From Lycocorax pyrrhopterus obiensis (lineage: Eukaryota; Chordata; Aves; Passeriformes; Paradisaeidae), in NCBI GenBank assembly GCA_014706295.1, contig JACSVZ010000011.1, positions 14,825,329 through 14,889,328 on the forward strand: a DNA stretch of 64,000 nucleotides, read 5' to 3'. Within the stretch, counting starts at the first letter, position 1. Each line of letters starts with the position of its first letter. Below the pieces are notes generated by a model that saw nothing but the letters and a program-made list of their open reading frames with translations, did not search any database and was not told the DNA's origin. Shown one piece after another: positions 37,281-51,720 of this stretch. The translations under genes were made by a program, and so were the position numbers.

Positions 37281-40200
37281 TTAGCTTTTGATGAAGTTAT
37301 TTCATTCATCTCTGCCATGACTTTGCTACTTTTGAAATGCCTGATGTGCACAGATCATTCTTGTGCAGATGCTCTGCCTGGATTTCTTCAAGCAAGTAAC
37401 TAGATAAAGGAGAAATATTTTGTAAATGCATTAGGTGTGTGTCATTTGCCATATTCACAATGATAATTGAGTAGCGAAGAGCAGGCTTGACTTCAGGCTT
37501 TTTCCCTAAGTTTCTTTGAATGGGTAAAATGCCCAAACTATAAATTTCTGCATGCTCTGATCAGGATTTTGATTTCTAAGTTAAAATTACCTGACTCTAA
37601 TCCTTGTCATTGCTCACACTATGGCTACAGTACACAGTTCAGGTGCTGGAAAGGAAGTTTGTATGTTTGTGGACTACTGGTCTTAAAAGCAGGAAACCAA
37701 TTTTATATCCTTTACATGATAGATATTGAATCGATAAAGCATCAACCTAAGGTTACACTTGATGTCTCCAGTGAGAAGACAATAAATCATGTTATGTGCA
37801 TACAGGTATATTGACTCAATTTCTTTGGGCTGCCTATGCAAAACTGAAGGTGATTGAAACTCAGCCATTAGAGTAAAAGTCTTATAATGGCAGGTATAAA
37901 GCCATTTAATCCACTTCTTATGATTTGAAATTTTTAGTATTAAAAATCTAAGTACAACATTTAAACCAAATTGAAAATCCATCAGGTCCCGTGCCCTGTC
38001 TCAAGTAATGGTCAGTGGCAGATGGCTAAAGAGGGAGAATAGCAGAATGTGTGCAGAATGATTTCTCCCTCCTGGTCTTCAGCAATTAACAGTTTGGGTA
38101 CTTTTGTAGCTGGACACTGCACCCACGTAAAGAATTTAAAATGTGCCAGTAGACTTATCTTAGGTAAACTTGTTAGTTTTCATTTTCAACCTGTTTATAG
38201 TTTGGCTTTTCCAATGAAGTTTTGCAAATATGTGTTGGGGAGAGTCTGACTCATGTTGGAATGGGTGGGTAAAGGAAATGGTCCATTTGTGCTTTATGTC
38301 TTTGTCACTGAGTACTTTCTGAGGATAAAAAGCCTGATGGTTGTCACTCCTTTTATGTCTTGATTTGCTTGTGGTAAGAATGTGTAGGTCTGGCAACACG
38401 GAGTATTTTTATTTCTGTCTGGTGGCTTCAAAGAAGGACCATCTGAGAATGAAGATGGAGTTATTGATACAGCATGTCTATCAGTAATAGTGTCTTTTTT
38501 TTCCTTGAAATTTTCATATCTCAACACCAAAAAAGTCATCAATATGGATAACTAAATTGAGTTGATTCAAGATGAAAGGTTGCTGCTGTATCATTAACAA
38601 CAAGCAGCTGAAGAAGGTTTTGTAATGCTGCACTGCATTGCTGAGAGTCATTTTGTTGTTGTTTTAATGTTGGCTATCCTTTGTAGCAACTGGACTCGGC
38701 CTGGCTGGACAGCAGTCTGCTCTATTGCAGGTATTGAAACATGGCCTGAAGAGCTAGTTTTGCTTCTAGTATATGTAAAAATATATGGAGGATGGGGGTG
38801 TGGGTCAGAAAACCACTTTGAACCCTGTTTAGATAATGGAGCACGACAGTTTACATTTTCTTAACCACAAGATAGCCTTGACGTACAGCGTGTTCTCACC
38901 CAGAGAATAAGGCAGAAGCCTTGCTCAGATGAATCTGGAAAGCACATGTGCAAGGAGAGGCATTCCTTGCTTATCCCTGTGCCCCTCTGAAAGCCTGGTT
39001 GCACCCTCACAGCTGGAATTTTTGCATGAACGTGTTCTGAAGGAAAAGGCACGTGTTTGAGTGTTATGTGTGCAGGGAGCTTTACATCTGAACTGGAATG
39101 AAAATGATCACTGCTTTCCTCTCCAAGTGAGCACAATGGTATTCTGTTCTGGCATTTTAAGTATCAAAGTATGATATTTTGCTAGAGTTTAATTTTCTGC
39201 AAAATCTTTCTTCTTTGTTACTGCACCCCTCCAGAATACACTTTTTTTACTATGTAGTCATTATTTATCATTGATTCATAACTACTCACTCTTTCCATGC
39301 GAGCCATTTCTGACTCATTATGTTTAGATGCTCAGCTTAAGTACTGAACAGAGAAGTTATGGACACCACACCTCACCCCTCTGAGGAGTACACTGATTAA
39401 ACACACCTTAGCTGTGAAATTCTGAGGTTTGTTTAAGTAGCCTCCTCTGGGTTTGCTCTGTGCTTTTGTCTCACATCAGGTATAATTTTGTTATTCTAAA
39501 TCAGTAAGGTTTGTAAATGGTTTTGGCCGTCATGTGTGGGTGCTGTGAACAATTTAAACTTCTCAAGTTGCTTTACTAACTTAATCTGTTAGAATATACC
39601 TTGTATTGCTTACTGCTGTTTAACTGATCAGCTAGAGAAATTTTGGGGTGAAAGAAAAATGAATTTTTTCAAGCACTTTCTATCACAGAAGCCATGAAGA
39701 CCTCTTACACTTTGTCTCTTGAATGTTCTAAATGGTGGAGCATATCAGAACAGCAGAATTGGGGGGGTTGTGTTTACCCCAACTGCCCCATTCCCTGCTC
39801 TTCAGAATTGCTCTTTTCTTGCCACACGGGCTCGCATGGTGCCCATCAGCGCCTCATCTGGACCACAGCTGCTGGTTTAACAACAGTTATAAATTATTTC
39901 AAAAGGATGCGAAATTTTATTTAAAAAGAGTAATGGCTAAATATAATCTAAGTTAGAATTCATTTAAAAAGTTGCAAGTTGTATAGGTAAATAATAACAT
40001 AATTCTAAAAAAGCTATGTATAAATAAGATCCTTGGTATCACTGTATATTTAATTCATGTACTATAGTCATTCAGGCACTGTTCTTTGACTGTAAAATGT
40101 TACACATAGAGACTTGTAATTGAAAACTTTAGGGTATGATTTGTAGTTAGAGGAATAAAACTAAATTGCAATTTTTCCTAAATTGAATATGCCACTATCT

Positions 40201-42841
40201 TACATGTCCCAGCCTTTCTGACCTGGCCTTGCATGATGCTTCTTGACTTCCTGTCCTGCTGTCATTTTCTTTCATATCGGTCTGGCACTTAGTCTCACTG
40301 GAATCAATAAGGTTGCTCCCATGCAAGTGTTGAATAAATAATTGATTAAGGAGATACTACACTTGTCACATCTTTTCCTAGCAAAGGTAGCCAACATAAG
40401 TGTTACTTTAAAAAACTTCTTTCCTTTTACTGATTATCCCTCACTTCTTCCACTGAACAAGCAGAGCATGGTATCTACCAGATAATCTGAGTGATGTGAG
40501 CTGGAATCTTTGTAAAGCGGTGACATCACTCAGTGTGTACAACAACTGGGAGAAGTGGCTGCTCTGCAACTGTGCAGCTCAAACCAAATCACTTTCTAGT
40601 ATTTCTCTCTGTTTCTCTTCTAAAAACTTTAACCTGCTCAGTTTTAAAAGCTGTAATCCAGAATGGCAAAGCACGCTTGGGTATTGGTCACCAACCCTGA
40701 CTGCTGTGCTCATCAAATTCTAAATGAAATATTTTAATAATTTGGTCTTACACAAAGGCAGATAGAACATGGCAGATAAAGTGGTATCTCTTGGTATGAA
40801 TAGTCCCAGTGAAGTTTGTCTGACTGCTTGGCTGGGTTTTGTGTATTTAGAATTGCAGTAAAAGTAGAACCATTTCTTGACAGCCGTTGTGTATTGTGAC
40901 ATCTGAAATTGAAACAGGCACTTCTAAATTTTCTGCACATCTCCTCAACTCAAAGGTTTATTGTAGCTCCTACTATGTTATGGTAGTATTAAACTACAGT
41001 GAACTTTCTGTAATGGGAATGCACTTACACTGAAGACAGATGTAGGATTTCTGTAGGAGATGGAAAATAAGATGTCCCAGGCAAATAAATACCTGATGAC
41101 TGTGCCCGTTGCAGTCACTCTACCAGTGTGATTAACCTTTTTATCTTCAATTACATTCCTAAGTGATACAATTTGTTCCAGTAAAATAGTGTGCAGATCC
41201 AGTCTTGTTCAATATTTCCCCCAAATACATTGACTCGCTGTTTTGGTTTATGAAATCCTTTCTGTTGTTGTGGTTCAGTGACAAGAGAGATAAGGTAATT
41301 ACAGAGCAGTTTGCCCACTGGTTTCTCTCCCGTGCATAGCTGTAGTCAATGCTGTTAGACCACTCATATACCCAATTGTCAAAAAAAGTAAGGAAAAAGG
41401 CTCAAATATCTTTAGCAGGATTTACTTTGGTACTGCAGAAGTTACAACATGCATTTTATGTCATCCTACATGTTGCTACGTTTGTTTTGAAGTAATGTTT
41501 CATTATTGCTATTGTATGATTAAATATTGAGAGTATTACTTTTCCAATTGTTCTACTCCAGTATTTAATGAGTGCAATTAAATGGAAAAATTGCCTTTTT
41601 AACTGATGGTAGTCTATTAATGTCTCTGTCTGTTCAGAAAAGAAAAGAAGTGAATTATTAGAATGACAAATGAGTCAAAGTTACCACGGTGATGGAGAGG
41701 TGCGATTCCCCTCCACATAATCTTCAATTAGTGATCTTTGTAAGAGGATGTTTTTCAAAAGGGTAATAGAGAAGTAATGAGATCAGAAGGAGGTCAAACC
41801 CAGCCTTCTTCGTTTGGCAGTTTGATTAATTTATTTCTCCTTCTTGCAGATTGCTGTAAGGGGCTTTTGGCACCCGGTGTTTTCCATGGGACTCTCGTTG
41901 AAGTGACTGCTTATGAGAGTCTTTTGTGTATCCAAGAATTTTCATCCGCTTGAAACTGAAGGTTTCTGAACAGTTCAAATTTTTCTTTAGTATAAGCACT
42001 CACTGAAAGTTCTGAAAAGGAAGTTTTTTGAGAAGAAACAATCCTTGACTCTCCCATGTGTGTGGTTATGAGGGAAAGTACTCGGACCTAGGACTGGGAG
42101 GCAATGCAGCTTCCACCTCCTTCAGGGGGATGACAGTTAAGTCAAAGGAGAGGGAGGGGAAGAAGGAGCCAAGCATATAAAGTTGCAGTGAAGTTGCTTT
42201 TCCCACAATACCTTCATGAGTGCACACTTGTAGCACTTCTGCATCCTTCAGGTGTTCCCTCCTGCCCCTTCTCATTCTTACCACTTGTGTAGAAAGTTTT
42301 GTTTCAAAGAGCAGTGAGCTGTCTTCTGATGGTGATCATAAACCTGACTGGCTGTGGCCCCATGCAGTGTGCTAGGCCTGTGCTATGAGTACAGTTACGT
42401 CCATGTTTAGTTTATTCTCAGTAGTAATTCACTTCTTTTAAAATAGTCAAAGTAGTTTTCCTGCAAAACTGAAATGCCAGTAGCATTTTCTCAACAGTTT
42501 CCTCAGGTTTATGTATTTGTGCACTGATCAGTTTTGCTCTCCTGATAGTTGAATGTATCACTGTGGTTTCAATTTTGACATAAATTCAGTCATTCTATGC
42601 AAAGTAACATGTCAGTAGAGGAGAAGTAGATGTTAATTTAAGATGACATTCTCTTGCCAGCACATGTGACATTAACAGTTGCATGATATCCAAGACTTAA
42701 CTATGTCTGGGTTACCTCAGTTTAAGCTCAAGATACTCATGCAAGTTTTATTTTTGGCTTTGTTAAGGGTAACATTAACACAGAGTTTTCTTACTTTCTC
42801 ATGCAGTCTTTGCAACAGTCATTTAACAGAAGTTCAGAATT

Positions 42842-42890
42842 ATTTTTATTATTATTAACATTATTATTATTATTATTGTTATTATTATTA
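42842..42890 (+). repeat. Interrupted (TTA)n microsatellite
   Basis: About 49 bp of TTA units is interrupted by one ACA and one G substitution. The minus strand reads as a run of Asn codons, which is an artefact of the repeat and not a protein. It lies just upstream of a CR1 fragment. Confidence 0.95.
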
Positions 42891-42967
42891 CATTTAAAAT
42901 ATTTCACCAATAAAAAGAGATACTTTGGATTACATAGATCATAAAATGTTTTTGTTGTACGGATGAT

Positions 42968-43020
42968 CACAGAATCATAGAATGTTTTGGGTTGGGACTT
43001 TAGGACCATCTGAAAGGTTA
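42968..43020 (-). mobile_element. CR1 LINE, very short 3' terminal fragment
   Basis: CACAGAATCATAGAATG followed by TTTTGGGTTGGGACTTTAGG is the reverse complement of the CR1 3' terminus (octamer repeats plus the last ~35 bp). The match stops after about 53 bp, making it one of the shortest recognisable pieces. It lies 75 bp after a TTA microsatellite. The fragment is non-coding. Confidence 0.85.
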
Positions 43021-43724
43021 AATACCAAAGATTATTCTAATTACATTTAGTCACAGGCACAAAACAATTTTGTGAATTTCCCCTTTTTTTAGGTGCTGTC
43101 CATTTGGGGGGAATTTATACATGCTCACATATACTTATGTGTATAGATAAACATGTCTCCTACTTATCAAAGTTCTCCTAGAACAGAAAAAGTAAAATTA
43201 GATTTTTGTAAGCTGGAGTGATGTGCGTGTTCTTATTTTCAATGTGTGGTAAAGTAATCCTTCAATTTTATTTTTTAACAGTGTTCTATAATATAAATAA
43301 TCTAGTCTTTTCTTCTGCAGACTGTTTAATTCAGACAGGTTGAAGTTGCCTCCAAAGATTGGCGTCAAATTGAGGAAACCATTCATGTAGTAAATAAGAT
43401 AATTTGTTTCTGCCCAAAAAGATTAAAATATAGATTTTTTTATTTATTTTTTTTTAGCCCATATGATTTAACACATACAGTTCCTGCATCTCTATGATTC
43501 TGAATGCATTTTGAAATTAAGCACTTCTACATGGATTTCTGTTCTTCATTTCCTGCACTGCACTTTTAACTTGAATTTTGGGAATTTTAATTAATATAAT
43601 CAGTAAAGATCTTTATATCTTTCCAAGATATTGATGTTTATATAATTTCAAAATGTGATAATAAACTGATGCTCCTAATGAAAGCAGAAGTTGTAAAAAC
43701 AAGTAGCAAGTCCTACAATTTGAG

Positions 43725-43768
43725 GTTTTTTTGTTTGTTTGTTTTGTTTTTATTTTGGTTTTTTTTGT
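43725..43768 (+). repeat. T-rich (TTTG)n-like low-complexity tract
   Basis: The tract is made of TTTG and TTTTG units with longer T runs. It is typical intronic low-complexity sequence. Confidence 0.85.
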
Positions 43769-43850
43769 GATGTTGTTGAAATCCAACTAACATAACTTCT
43801 AGAGACTGATCAGTTCCTGAATATGCAGGTCATTCTGTTCTTACATGATG

Positions 43851-43873
43851 TAGGTTTTCTGACAGAAAACCTA
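43851..43873. repeat. 10-bp perfect hairpin with 3-nt loop
   Basis: TAGGTTTTCT, loop GAC, AGAAAACCTA. A G-T wobble can add one more pair. This is a local inverted repeat without further context. Confidence 0.95.
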
Positions 43874-46800
43874 TTTCTCCAGACTGTCTGCCCACATAGT
43901 TTGTCCATAGATATTATTTTCTGAGCTTCTTTAGCCTCAAGCATTAGCACTTTTATACTAAAAATCTGTGTGAGCAGAAATTTGCGCTGCAGAAGTGAAA
44001 ACCAGAATATAACCGTAGTGAAAAATCACAGTCAATAGAGCTGAAAGTTGAAATATCTCCTAGAAGATTTCCATGGTAGAAATATTAAACTAGTTGTTAA
44101 ATAAATGCAAACAACACATGAGCTTTTTCTGAGACTCAAAGAAGATCAAGCGAGAGATGGCAATCTTGGTTTCTCCTTTTTCCTTTCACCTGTTTAGTGG
44201 GAGTCACACTGTGCTGGCAAATCCACTTAGATTTTTGCAAAATAAGTATTTCTGAACCTAATACCTGAAATCAGAGCCCTACTCTTAATTATTTAATTGG
44301 TTGACACTAGATTGTCCTAAAGTCGTATAAAACACTCTGAACACTCTCATTCCTTACCGTATATTGCTTTGGTAGTTTTGAGTGACAAAACCATTTAGAC
44401 ACCGTGGCTGTTACCATATCATGGTTTGAAAGGTAAAACAGAACATGATCATCTTTTTAATAGGAACACTGTGTGATTCATAGGTGGTGAATATTTCATG
44501 CACTTTGCATTTGCCTTTGTGCAGGAGGGTAAATGGAAAGTAAATCCGTGTGTACTTTAGACAGTAAAAAGGCATTACTTTGTTACATCATATAAACATG
44601 TAGATTTGATTCTCTCTTTACTCATGCTGTAAAAAGAAAGTTTTAAAGTGTTTAGCCATACCTGAAAATGTAAATGCCCGAGCCTAATGTAATGCTGAAG
44701 AAAAATTAAGACAAATGATACTGCATCCTTGCCACAAACTGCAGCTTGTACAAAATTCACTTTAGTTATTATACTGTGAATACGTGTGCTAAACCTCCTC
44801 TGTGTATGCACAATTTATGTTGAATGCAACATGAATCATTTTAATAGACCAAGCAAAAAGTCCCCAAAGTCAATTTTCAAATTATGAACCCTGGAACAGA
44901 ATATAGCAACAATGAACAACAAATAGTTCAGATTTTACGCTGAACTACAAATGAACCATTAAAGGTACAGTATACTCATTCAGAAAAAACAGTTTCTCCT
45001 TATCATCACAGTGGCTAAAAAGCAGAACAAGAGTATTTCTTAAAGGTCAGTTCTAAATTTTCTCTTTTTCTGTTCCTTATTAAGAGGCACATTCATGGGA
45101 GTGGATGCCATGAAGATTTTAACATCTGTGGTGAGACTTGGATGATTCCGGTTATTCTGGTTAGATTCTGTCTCTGATCTGCCGTATAACCTTGAGAAAG
45201 ACTGGTTTTATTGCTTTGAAATTCAGGAATCCATTCAGATTTACTGCTTAAAAAATGGCCTGGCTTCAGATAGGTCATTCCAATGGAGAACCTTTTCACT
45301 ACCTGGCTTTAGCTGTTCAGTGTTGCCAGGACACAGCAAAGGTGGTGGCAGAGGAGCACAGGTCTTTTAAAGGTCAGTAAGGAATTAAAATTCAACAGAA
45401 AGAAAGAAAGAGTATTTGAGTATCATCTAAAACTTACCAGAGTTTAAAAGCATAAAAATGATTGCTCATTGCCTCATCTACTTCATTGATGGCGTTTTTC
45501 ATTGCTGGATACTTTAATTTATGAAATAGTGATGGATTTAGTTGATTATATGGATGCTGTTGATTTTTAAAAACAAAATCCAGTATTTTTGGAGCCTTTT
45601 CATTTCTTTTTGACTTGTCTCTGTCCTCCTAAAATTGCCTACTTAATTACAGTTTTATAAATATAAACCTCTAGTTATTTCCTTGGCATATGCTTTTGCA
45701 TGGGCCTGAGACAATTAGTGAGTCATGCCTCGAAATGCTCTGTGGAACCTTGTGCAATTCAGTGTTCTTTAACTGGTCAAATTTGCTGTTTAGATTGGAG
45801 AAGACAGAACAAAGTAAAAAGACTAAGAAATTGTGCTGAATGATGTCATGGGAGGGGAGAAAAGGGCTATTTTCAGTTAACTTTGTCAGGCATGTAGTTA
45901 AAAACAGAAATTGGCAGTGGGCATGGGCTTTTCAAGACACAAGTACATGAGAAAAACAATCTAACTCCAGAGTTCGCAGCCATTGGGTCATGGTCAGTTC
46001 TGAAAATGTTCTCTAAGGTACGTCATGGCTATGAAAACTGTACCTGAAAATGCTGCAAGAACTGTAGGATTCTGTAAACTAAACACAGTCTGTGGAGCAC
46101 AGCATAGGAACCATGGGTTTCTTGTGAAAACCTGCATAGTTCTGACTGCTTTTAGCATTAGATGGTATAAAACTATTTCTAAAATCTATTATAGAAGTTT
46201 ATAAAGTTGCTTCATTGGAAATTAACTTTCTTCTTTAGTTTCTAGAGAGAGAATTTGCCTTTGCGTTTTGACTGAGTCTTTGTAAATCACTTTTTGATAA
46301 TTGCATTAAGATGCTATTTTAAACATCTCTGAAAACTGCTGTAAGTTTTGGAAGTTAACATTTGTTCCAGAGCAAAAGGTAAAATCTGTTCTAGATTTCC
46401 TTGAAAAATTAGTTTATCTATGTATTTCTTAAAAATTGCAAGCCTACATTAGAAAAGTAAAAAAAAACAACAACCCCAAGCACAAGCCTTTATTTCTACT
46501 TTAGAATTTTATTTTTCAGTCTGGTAGGAGAGCCCAGCATGTTGCCACGGTGTGTTCATGGATCAAATTACATCTAAATGGAACTTGATACATTTTAGTA
46601 GGACTGGGTTGCAGCTCCTTATATTTACACTACTGCAGGTTGTTGGTGAACATTTATAGCTCTGCAAATGATGGTGTTTGTAAATGATCTCAAAACTTGC
46701 TCTCTTTTTACTGTGTGTGCTGTCACTGCTTGGTCCTCACCTGCAGTTACTGAGACCCAAACCAAGGACATTATAGGGTGAGGCAGCTGCTGTTGGAGAC

Positions 46801-49800
46801 CTAAAACCTGACTTTGAATTATTTCAGGGCTTTTAGTCAGGATTCTTTATGAAATAGATGTGATAAATTGTCTGCTTCTGATACACAAATTTGGCAGAAA
46901 CTTTGCCTCTTTGGTTTTTTAATTTTTTTTTTAATTTATTAGCCCCTGTGAAAATATCAAGTGACTTTAAGCAGCCACCATAAATGAGAAACACACTCCT
47001 CAAAAGCTGATAATGTTTCCTCCTCCCCTTGGCCCTTTTGTGTATGTAATATTTCACCATACTTGAACCTGAAATCCAGAACATTGTCATCTATAAGCAA
47101 ACCCTTTTTCTTATTACAGAGAAGACAATCCAGTATCCCATGGTCTTGCAGGTCAGAACATTATTATTAGAGTCAGGACAGAATTTTATGCAGATGAAGA
47201 AAAAAGTTTCCCATCTACTAATCCAGAAATCTCCAAACTCAACTAATTTTATGGTGTCAAGGCAAGGAATGTGTTTTGGTGTTTCTGTTTTGACTTCTTG
47301 CCTCCCATTCAGGTTACTGATTGTACGTCAGTGACCCACAGAGGTCTAACCAAGGTAGCTACAATATCACATCATGCACTCTACTAAATTCTAGGAGACA
47401 GCCTGAGCATGACAGAATGTGAAATTGATGCTGGTAAAGAGGGAGTATGGATCAGCAACCCATTGATTTTAGCCAAAAATCAAATCAGCAGTAAGATCAG
47501 AGAAGGAACCCTGTGGTTTCATCTCGACTCTGATCCACTTCATCATTTTACTCCCCAGTGCATGAGAACCCCTCTGACTTCTGGAGAGATGAGGAAACAG
47601 ATTCACTACAAAAAGCAATGACAAAACCAGTTGAAAATCCTTTATTTTCTTTTTCCTGTAGATTATGAGATGTAAAGCTTATGAAAATGATGTGTAGGTA
47701 TGGAAAGATCTTATTTATATTCCACAAGAGTAACAGTTATTCCAATATAATGGCAGCCCCCCTTTATTCCTCACCATCATGCATTTTCTTCATTTTGTGA
47801 TATATTATATGGCTTTTTGGTGTAACTACACTTTTAGATCTTATTGAATAGAATTTATGTGTTGCCTTATGGAAAACTTGTTTCATAATTCATTAATTAT
47901 TTACTATTACTTGACCTTAGAGTACATGAAAAAACCTATCCCATAACTGTAATTTCAATTCTCTCTAGTGTGAAATCAATCACATTCCACATCTTTTATA
48001 TTATTTAAAATGTGAATGATGAAATTTTCCTGTGGATTTCTCCCAAGTTACCGAGAACTTTCAAACCTTAGTGTGTGGGAAATGTGCAGGCTGTCCCCTG
48101 CAGACCTGGGCCAAGTCCTGATTGCATTGCAGACGCTGCAAAACCATTTGCAGTGCATGAGCTGTCCCTTTCTGTCAGTGGAACTGGGGCTGGTAAAGAC
48201 CAGAAGTATTTTATAAAAATCTACCTCATAGGATTTCTGTTTGCTTTGTGTACAAGTCATATTTAGATAAGGACATAGCTTTTAACTTGTATTTCCTCCC
48301 TTTCTCTACAACCCAAATTGTGCCAATGATGTTACTGAGCAAGCTTGATGTGTGCAGTTTGCAGGGCTGGGGGGAACTCCTGGGCAGCTGGATAATGCCG
48401 AGTCCACTTCTGCTATTTGTGTACCCTGTACTGTGTGAGGAAGGTGGTGGGTGTTGTGTTTGTGGTTACAGTTCAGGAACAATTGGGGAATGTTGTGGGA
48501 AGCAGCCTGGTGCGCCCAAGAAAGTGATGCAAGTTCTGTTAGTGATGCTGAGATACATTTTCTGTTTTCTTTGACAGTAATTTCTGAAAACACGTGAGTA
48601 CATAAAAGGAGAAATCAGTAATGCACCTGAGATTTGGAGGTTACTTTTTCCCTGAAAATCTGCAAGAGAAGTATTATCAGAAACAAGAATTTTTTAAATA
48701 TATTTTGAGCAGGAGATACATTTGTGGAACAAATTGCATTTGTACCTCAGCCTGCATGAGCACAGAAGAATAAGACCTTTGTCCTTGAGAAAAAAATCTT
48801 GCCTCTTATTATTACTATTTCCTTCTCCTTTTGCCTGCATGTATGCCCATATTTTTTTGCTCTATGAGACAGTTTATCAACAAAATATGCCTTTTCTCCA
48901 TTCTTCTTTCAGTAGTTAAATGCCAAATGTTCTAAGTTCTAAAACAAGTCCAGATTGCCAGATTGTATCTTATGCAAACCCTGACTACTTTAGAAACATA
49001 TATATATAATCATATTAAGCAAAAGCCATTCCAGCTATTCATGTATATGCTTTTATGAGCCTCAGATGTAACTGACAGGATTTAATTTTACTAAAGTAAC
49101 AAAGGCTTTGTAAGTATAGGTTTTCCTGATACCTGAGCATAGTTAGGAAAAAATTCAGAGTACATGTAAAGCTACACAAGGAAATAAAGTTAATTTTCTT
49201 GAAATATGCAGTAGGGTATATAAATGGACTTCGGGAAAAAATAGTAGAATGAAAAGTCTAATGCTATTTTCCTAAGCCACATTTGCTAAATGCAGACTTT
49301 TGCAAGGTCAGCAGTTATACTGGAGTTGAGGAGAAATGGCTTCAGTGGCTTTAACTTTACCAGTGCCCTTGATGAGGTGCAGAGTTGTCAGTATTCTCGT
49401 AAAATTCCTCAGTGATGGCTTCTTCTGTTCTCTTTATTTCCTTAAGTGAACATCTGTCTAATTGTTCACCTCCATTGCTTTAGTGCTTTCCTCATGCTTT
49501 CTCTGTTTCCAGACAATAAACTTTATTTTCTTCATAAGAATTCAGTCTACGCAAGGGTATTAGGCAGCTTGTTTGCACCTTTTAATTTCTGGAAGTTTTC
49601 CAGAAGGGCTTTTTGCTGTAGTTCCAATGGGTTCATCAGTGAATCATGTAACATAATGCAGCATTGTGTTTGGGTTTTTATCCGTTACCTTCTGTTTATA
49701 AACATCTGCTTGGAAATTTTCTTTTTGAATTTTTTTTTTAATATGTTTTACATTTTTGCATGTGGCATATGGGTAGGATATACAGTACCTGCTATTTTTT

Positions 49801-50133
49801 CAGGTGTTCAGGTAGGTACAGCCAGTATTTACCTTAACATTTGGGAAAAGCCTAAACTACTTGCTTAAACCCCAAAACTTTAAGGTAGAATGTGTGCTGG
49901 TTATTTAGCTATGTAACAATACTTGTTAATTAAAAGCAATTTAATAATTGAATGACTACATTAAAACTTGGCATTAACACTTACGGTTGCAGGATTGCAG
50001 AAGGTACCTAAAAAGTCTCTCTGCCCAGTAGAGAGAGTATTGCTCACAAACTTAGCATGCTGCTTCTCTTGTGTTCAGTTCTTTGTGTTCAGGTTTTTTT
50101 CTTCCTTTACAAAGGGGAAAGGCAGTGGTGGTG

Positions 50134-50183
50134 GTTTTGTTTTGTTTTGTTATGTTTTGTTTGTTTTAGGGTTTTTTTTTAAT
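50134..50183 (+). repeat. (TTTTG)n-like tract and T run
   Basis: Three TTTTG-type units, a variant unit with an A, then TTTG and a run of T. The local reading frame encodes a hydrophobic peptide only because of the T content. Confidence 0.85.
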
Positions 50184-51289
50184 TACTTTTTCCCTCTTCC
50201 TCTCATCTGTGAAGCATTTGTATCAGTCTCGCACACCTATTCTTCAGGCAAGTATTTAAAGTTGGAAGTAGGTGGTTGTTATGCTTTTCCTGCTGCTTTA
50301 TTTGCTGTCATGGCACCACTTCCTTGTTTTTTATGTACAAATACCTGTGCAAATATAATTTTTAAGGCATATTCTTCATCCTTCTGACCATATCGTTCAT
50401 ACACAAGTTGTATTTAGGAAACAAGTGTTTTAGTATGTTTAATGATGAGAGACTGTCCACTCTCCCTATTTATTGCTCCACGAGACAGTTATTTTCTGGA
50501 GTACCTTTGGTATCTTGAGATCAGAATTTTATCAGAAAATTAATGTATATTTAGTAAATGAAAATTTCAAACCTTTTCATGTTGATGGTACTTAAAAATA
50601 AGACGATTGTGAACTTTTTTCACGTTTACACTAAAGCCATTTTAAACTTTCTTAATTGTTAGAACAATGGGACGTGGCCTTCTGACCCCTCCTGTCTGAG
50701 GCTGCCCCATTGTGCATCTGTAAAATACACGGTCTGGACTTTGATCTCAGCTTTTCAGACAACCTTGGAATTACCTTACCTATTTAATGATGTGTTTGCT
50801 TTCATATCAGTGATTCCTGAGATGGGCCACGTTTTCACACAAATTTAATTTCAGCCTTTGTGTTTGTTTTGTTCATATTTTCTTTGTCACACCGTATTTC
50901 TTTTGAAAGAAAGTACAGAAAAGCTTCCTCCTTTTGTGACCACAGATCAGGTGGCAGAAGGGCAGGTTTCCATATTCTGGTACTGATATTTTCCTGTGCA
51001 TGCAGGAAGACTTCATATTTTTGTTCAAGTCTATATTGTGTATATTGAGTGTATATTAAGAAGCTGATCCTGCCAACCCTTGTACAAGAAATCTTTACTA
51101 ATGTGATTCAGTCCTTTTATTTCACTTTCTAAAATTACGTACATATCAATGTGACCATTTTCAATGCATCTCTTAGCTTGGGAATGTGAACAGCTGGGGA
51201 AACAAAAGAGTTTGTGTATGCATTTATTTTTTCGAGGATACTGTTCTGTAAGTTATCAATGTTATATTGTTTAAATCCAGGGGATTGTA

Positions 51290-51720
51290 ACCATGAACTG
51301 CCAATTAAAATGGCTTAAATAGCTAATTATTCAGTTCTTTCATTTCTTTGTCTCATATATATATTTATTTCTACTTACGTTGAAGCATCCTGAAATTATT
51401 AATGAGTACAGAAATGATGACTTTTAACCATATCGATACTTTTATTTTCCTAATATTAAGAGTGGGGGAAAAGAACTGTACCTTAAATCTCTTGGCAAGC
51501 TTTGACAGCCTCCCAAGTAGCTGCAATGCATTTGTAAACCTGCAGACGTCACTATTCTGCCAATTAATTGTGCTGCACGAGCCGTTCCAGCGCGCTCTGC
51601 CCACATTGAAAATGTACACTGCTCCCATCTCGCAATTACAGCACTTGGTTTTCATTCTGAAACAATTTCATCAGATTTATTTTAATATTGTTGCTTCATT
51701 TCCAACGCTCCACTAAAGGA
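51290..51720. other. Candidate conserved non-coding element
   Basis: Complex sequence with GCTAATTATTC, CCATATCGATAC and a CpG-bearing stretch around TGCACGAGCCGTTCCAGCGC, unusual for the CpG-poor surroundings. Open frames exist on both strands (94 and 104 codons) but match nothing known. Enhancer-like by texture only. Confidence 0.35.

Larger units (their letters stand above)
35581..42841. other. Intronic block, no gene seen
   Basis: AT-rich intron holding a poly(A) run and the perfect inverted repeat at 37238-37280. A 138-codon frame (36987-37403 plus) runs through that inverted repeat and has no recognisable family. Confidence 0.8.
43021..51289. other. Intronic block, no gene seen
   Basis: AT-rich intron with T-rich simple tracts and a 10-bp hairpin. 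Frames of 140 (49446-49868) and 139 (49968-50387) codons encode Phe/Leu-rich peptides caused by T-rich DNA, not by a gene. Confidence 0.8.

Noticed and set aside
42791..43009. Minus-strand frame with a poly-Asn run
   Set aside because: The Asn run is the TTA microsatellite read in one frame, and the rest includes a CR1 tail.
43485..43503. CATCTCTATGATTCTG resembling the CR1 octamer tail
   Set aside because: No upstream CR1 sequence accompanies it, so chance is likely.
49446..50387. Two hydrophobic frames of 140 and 139 codons that look like membrane proteins
   Set aside because: The Phe/Leu/Val content comes from T-rich low-complexity DNA. No family resemblance, and no promoter or splice context.
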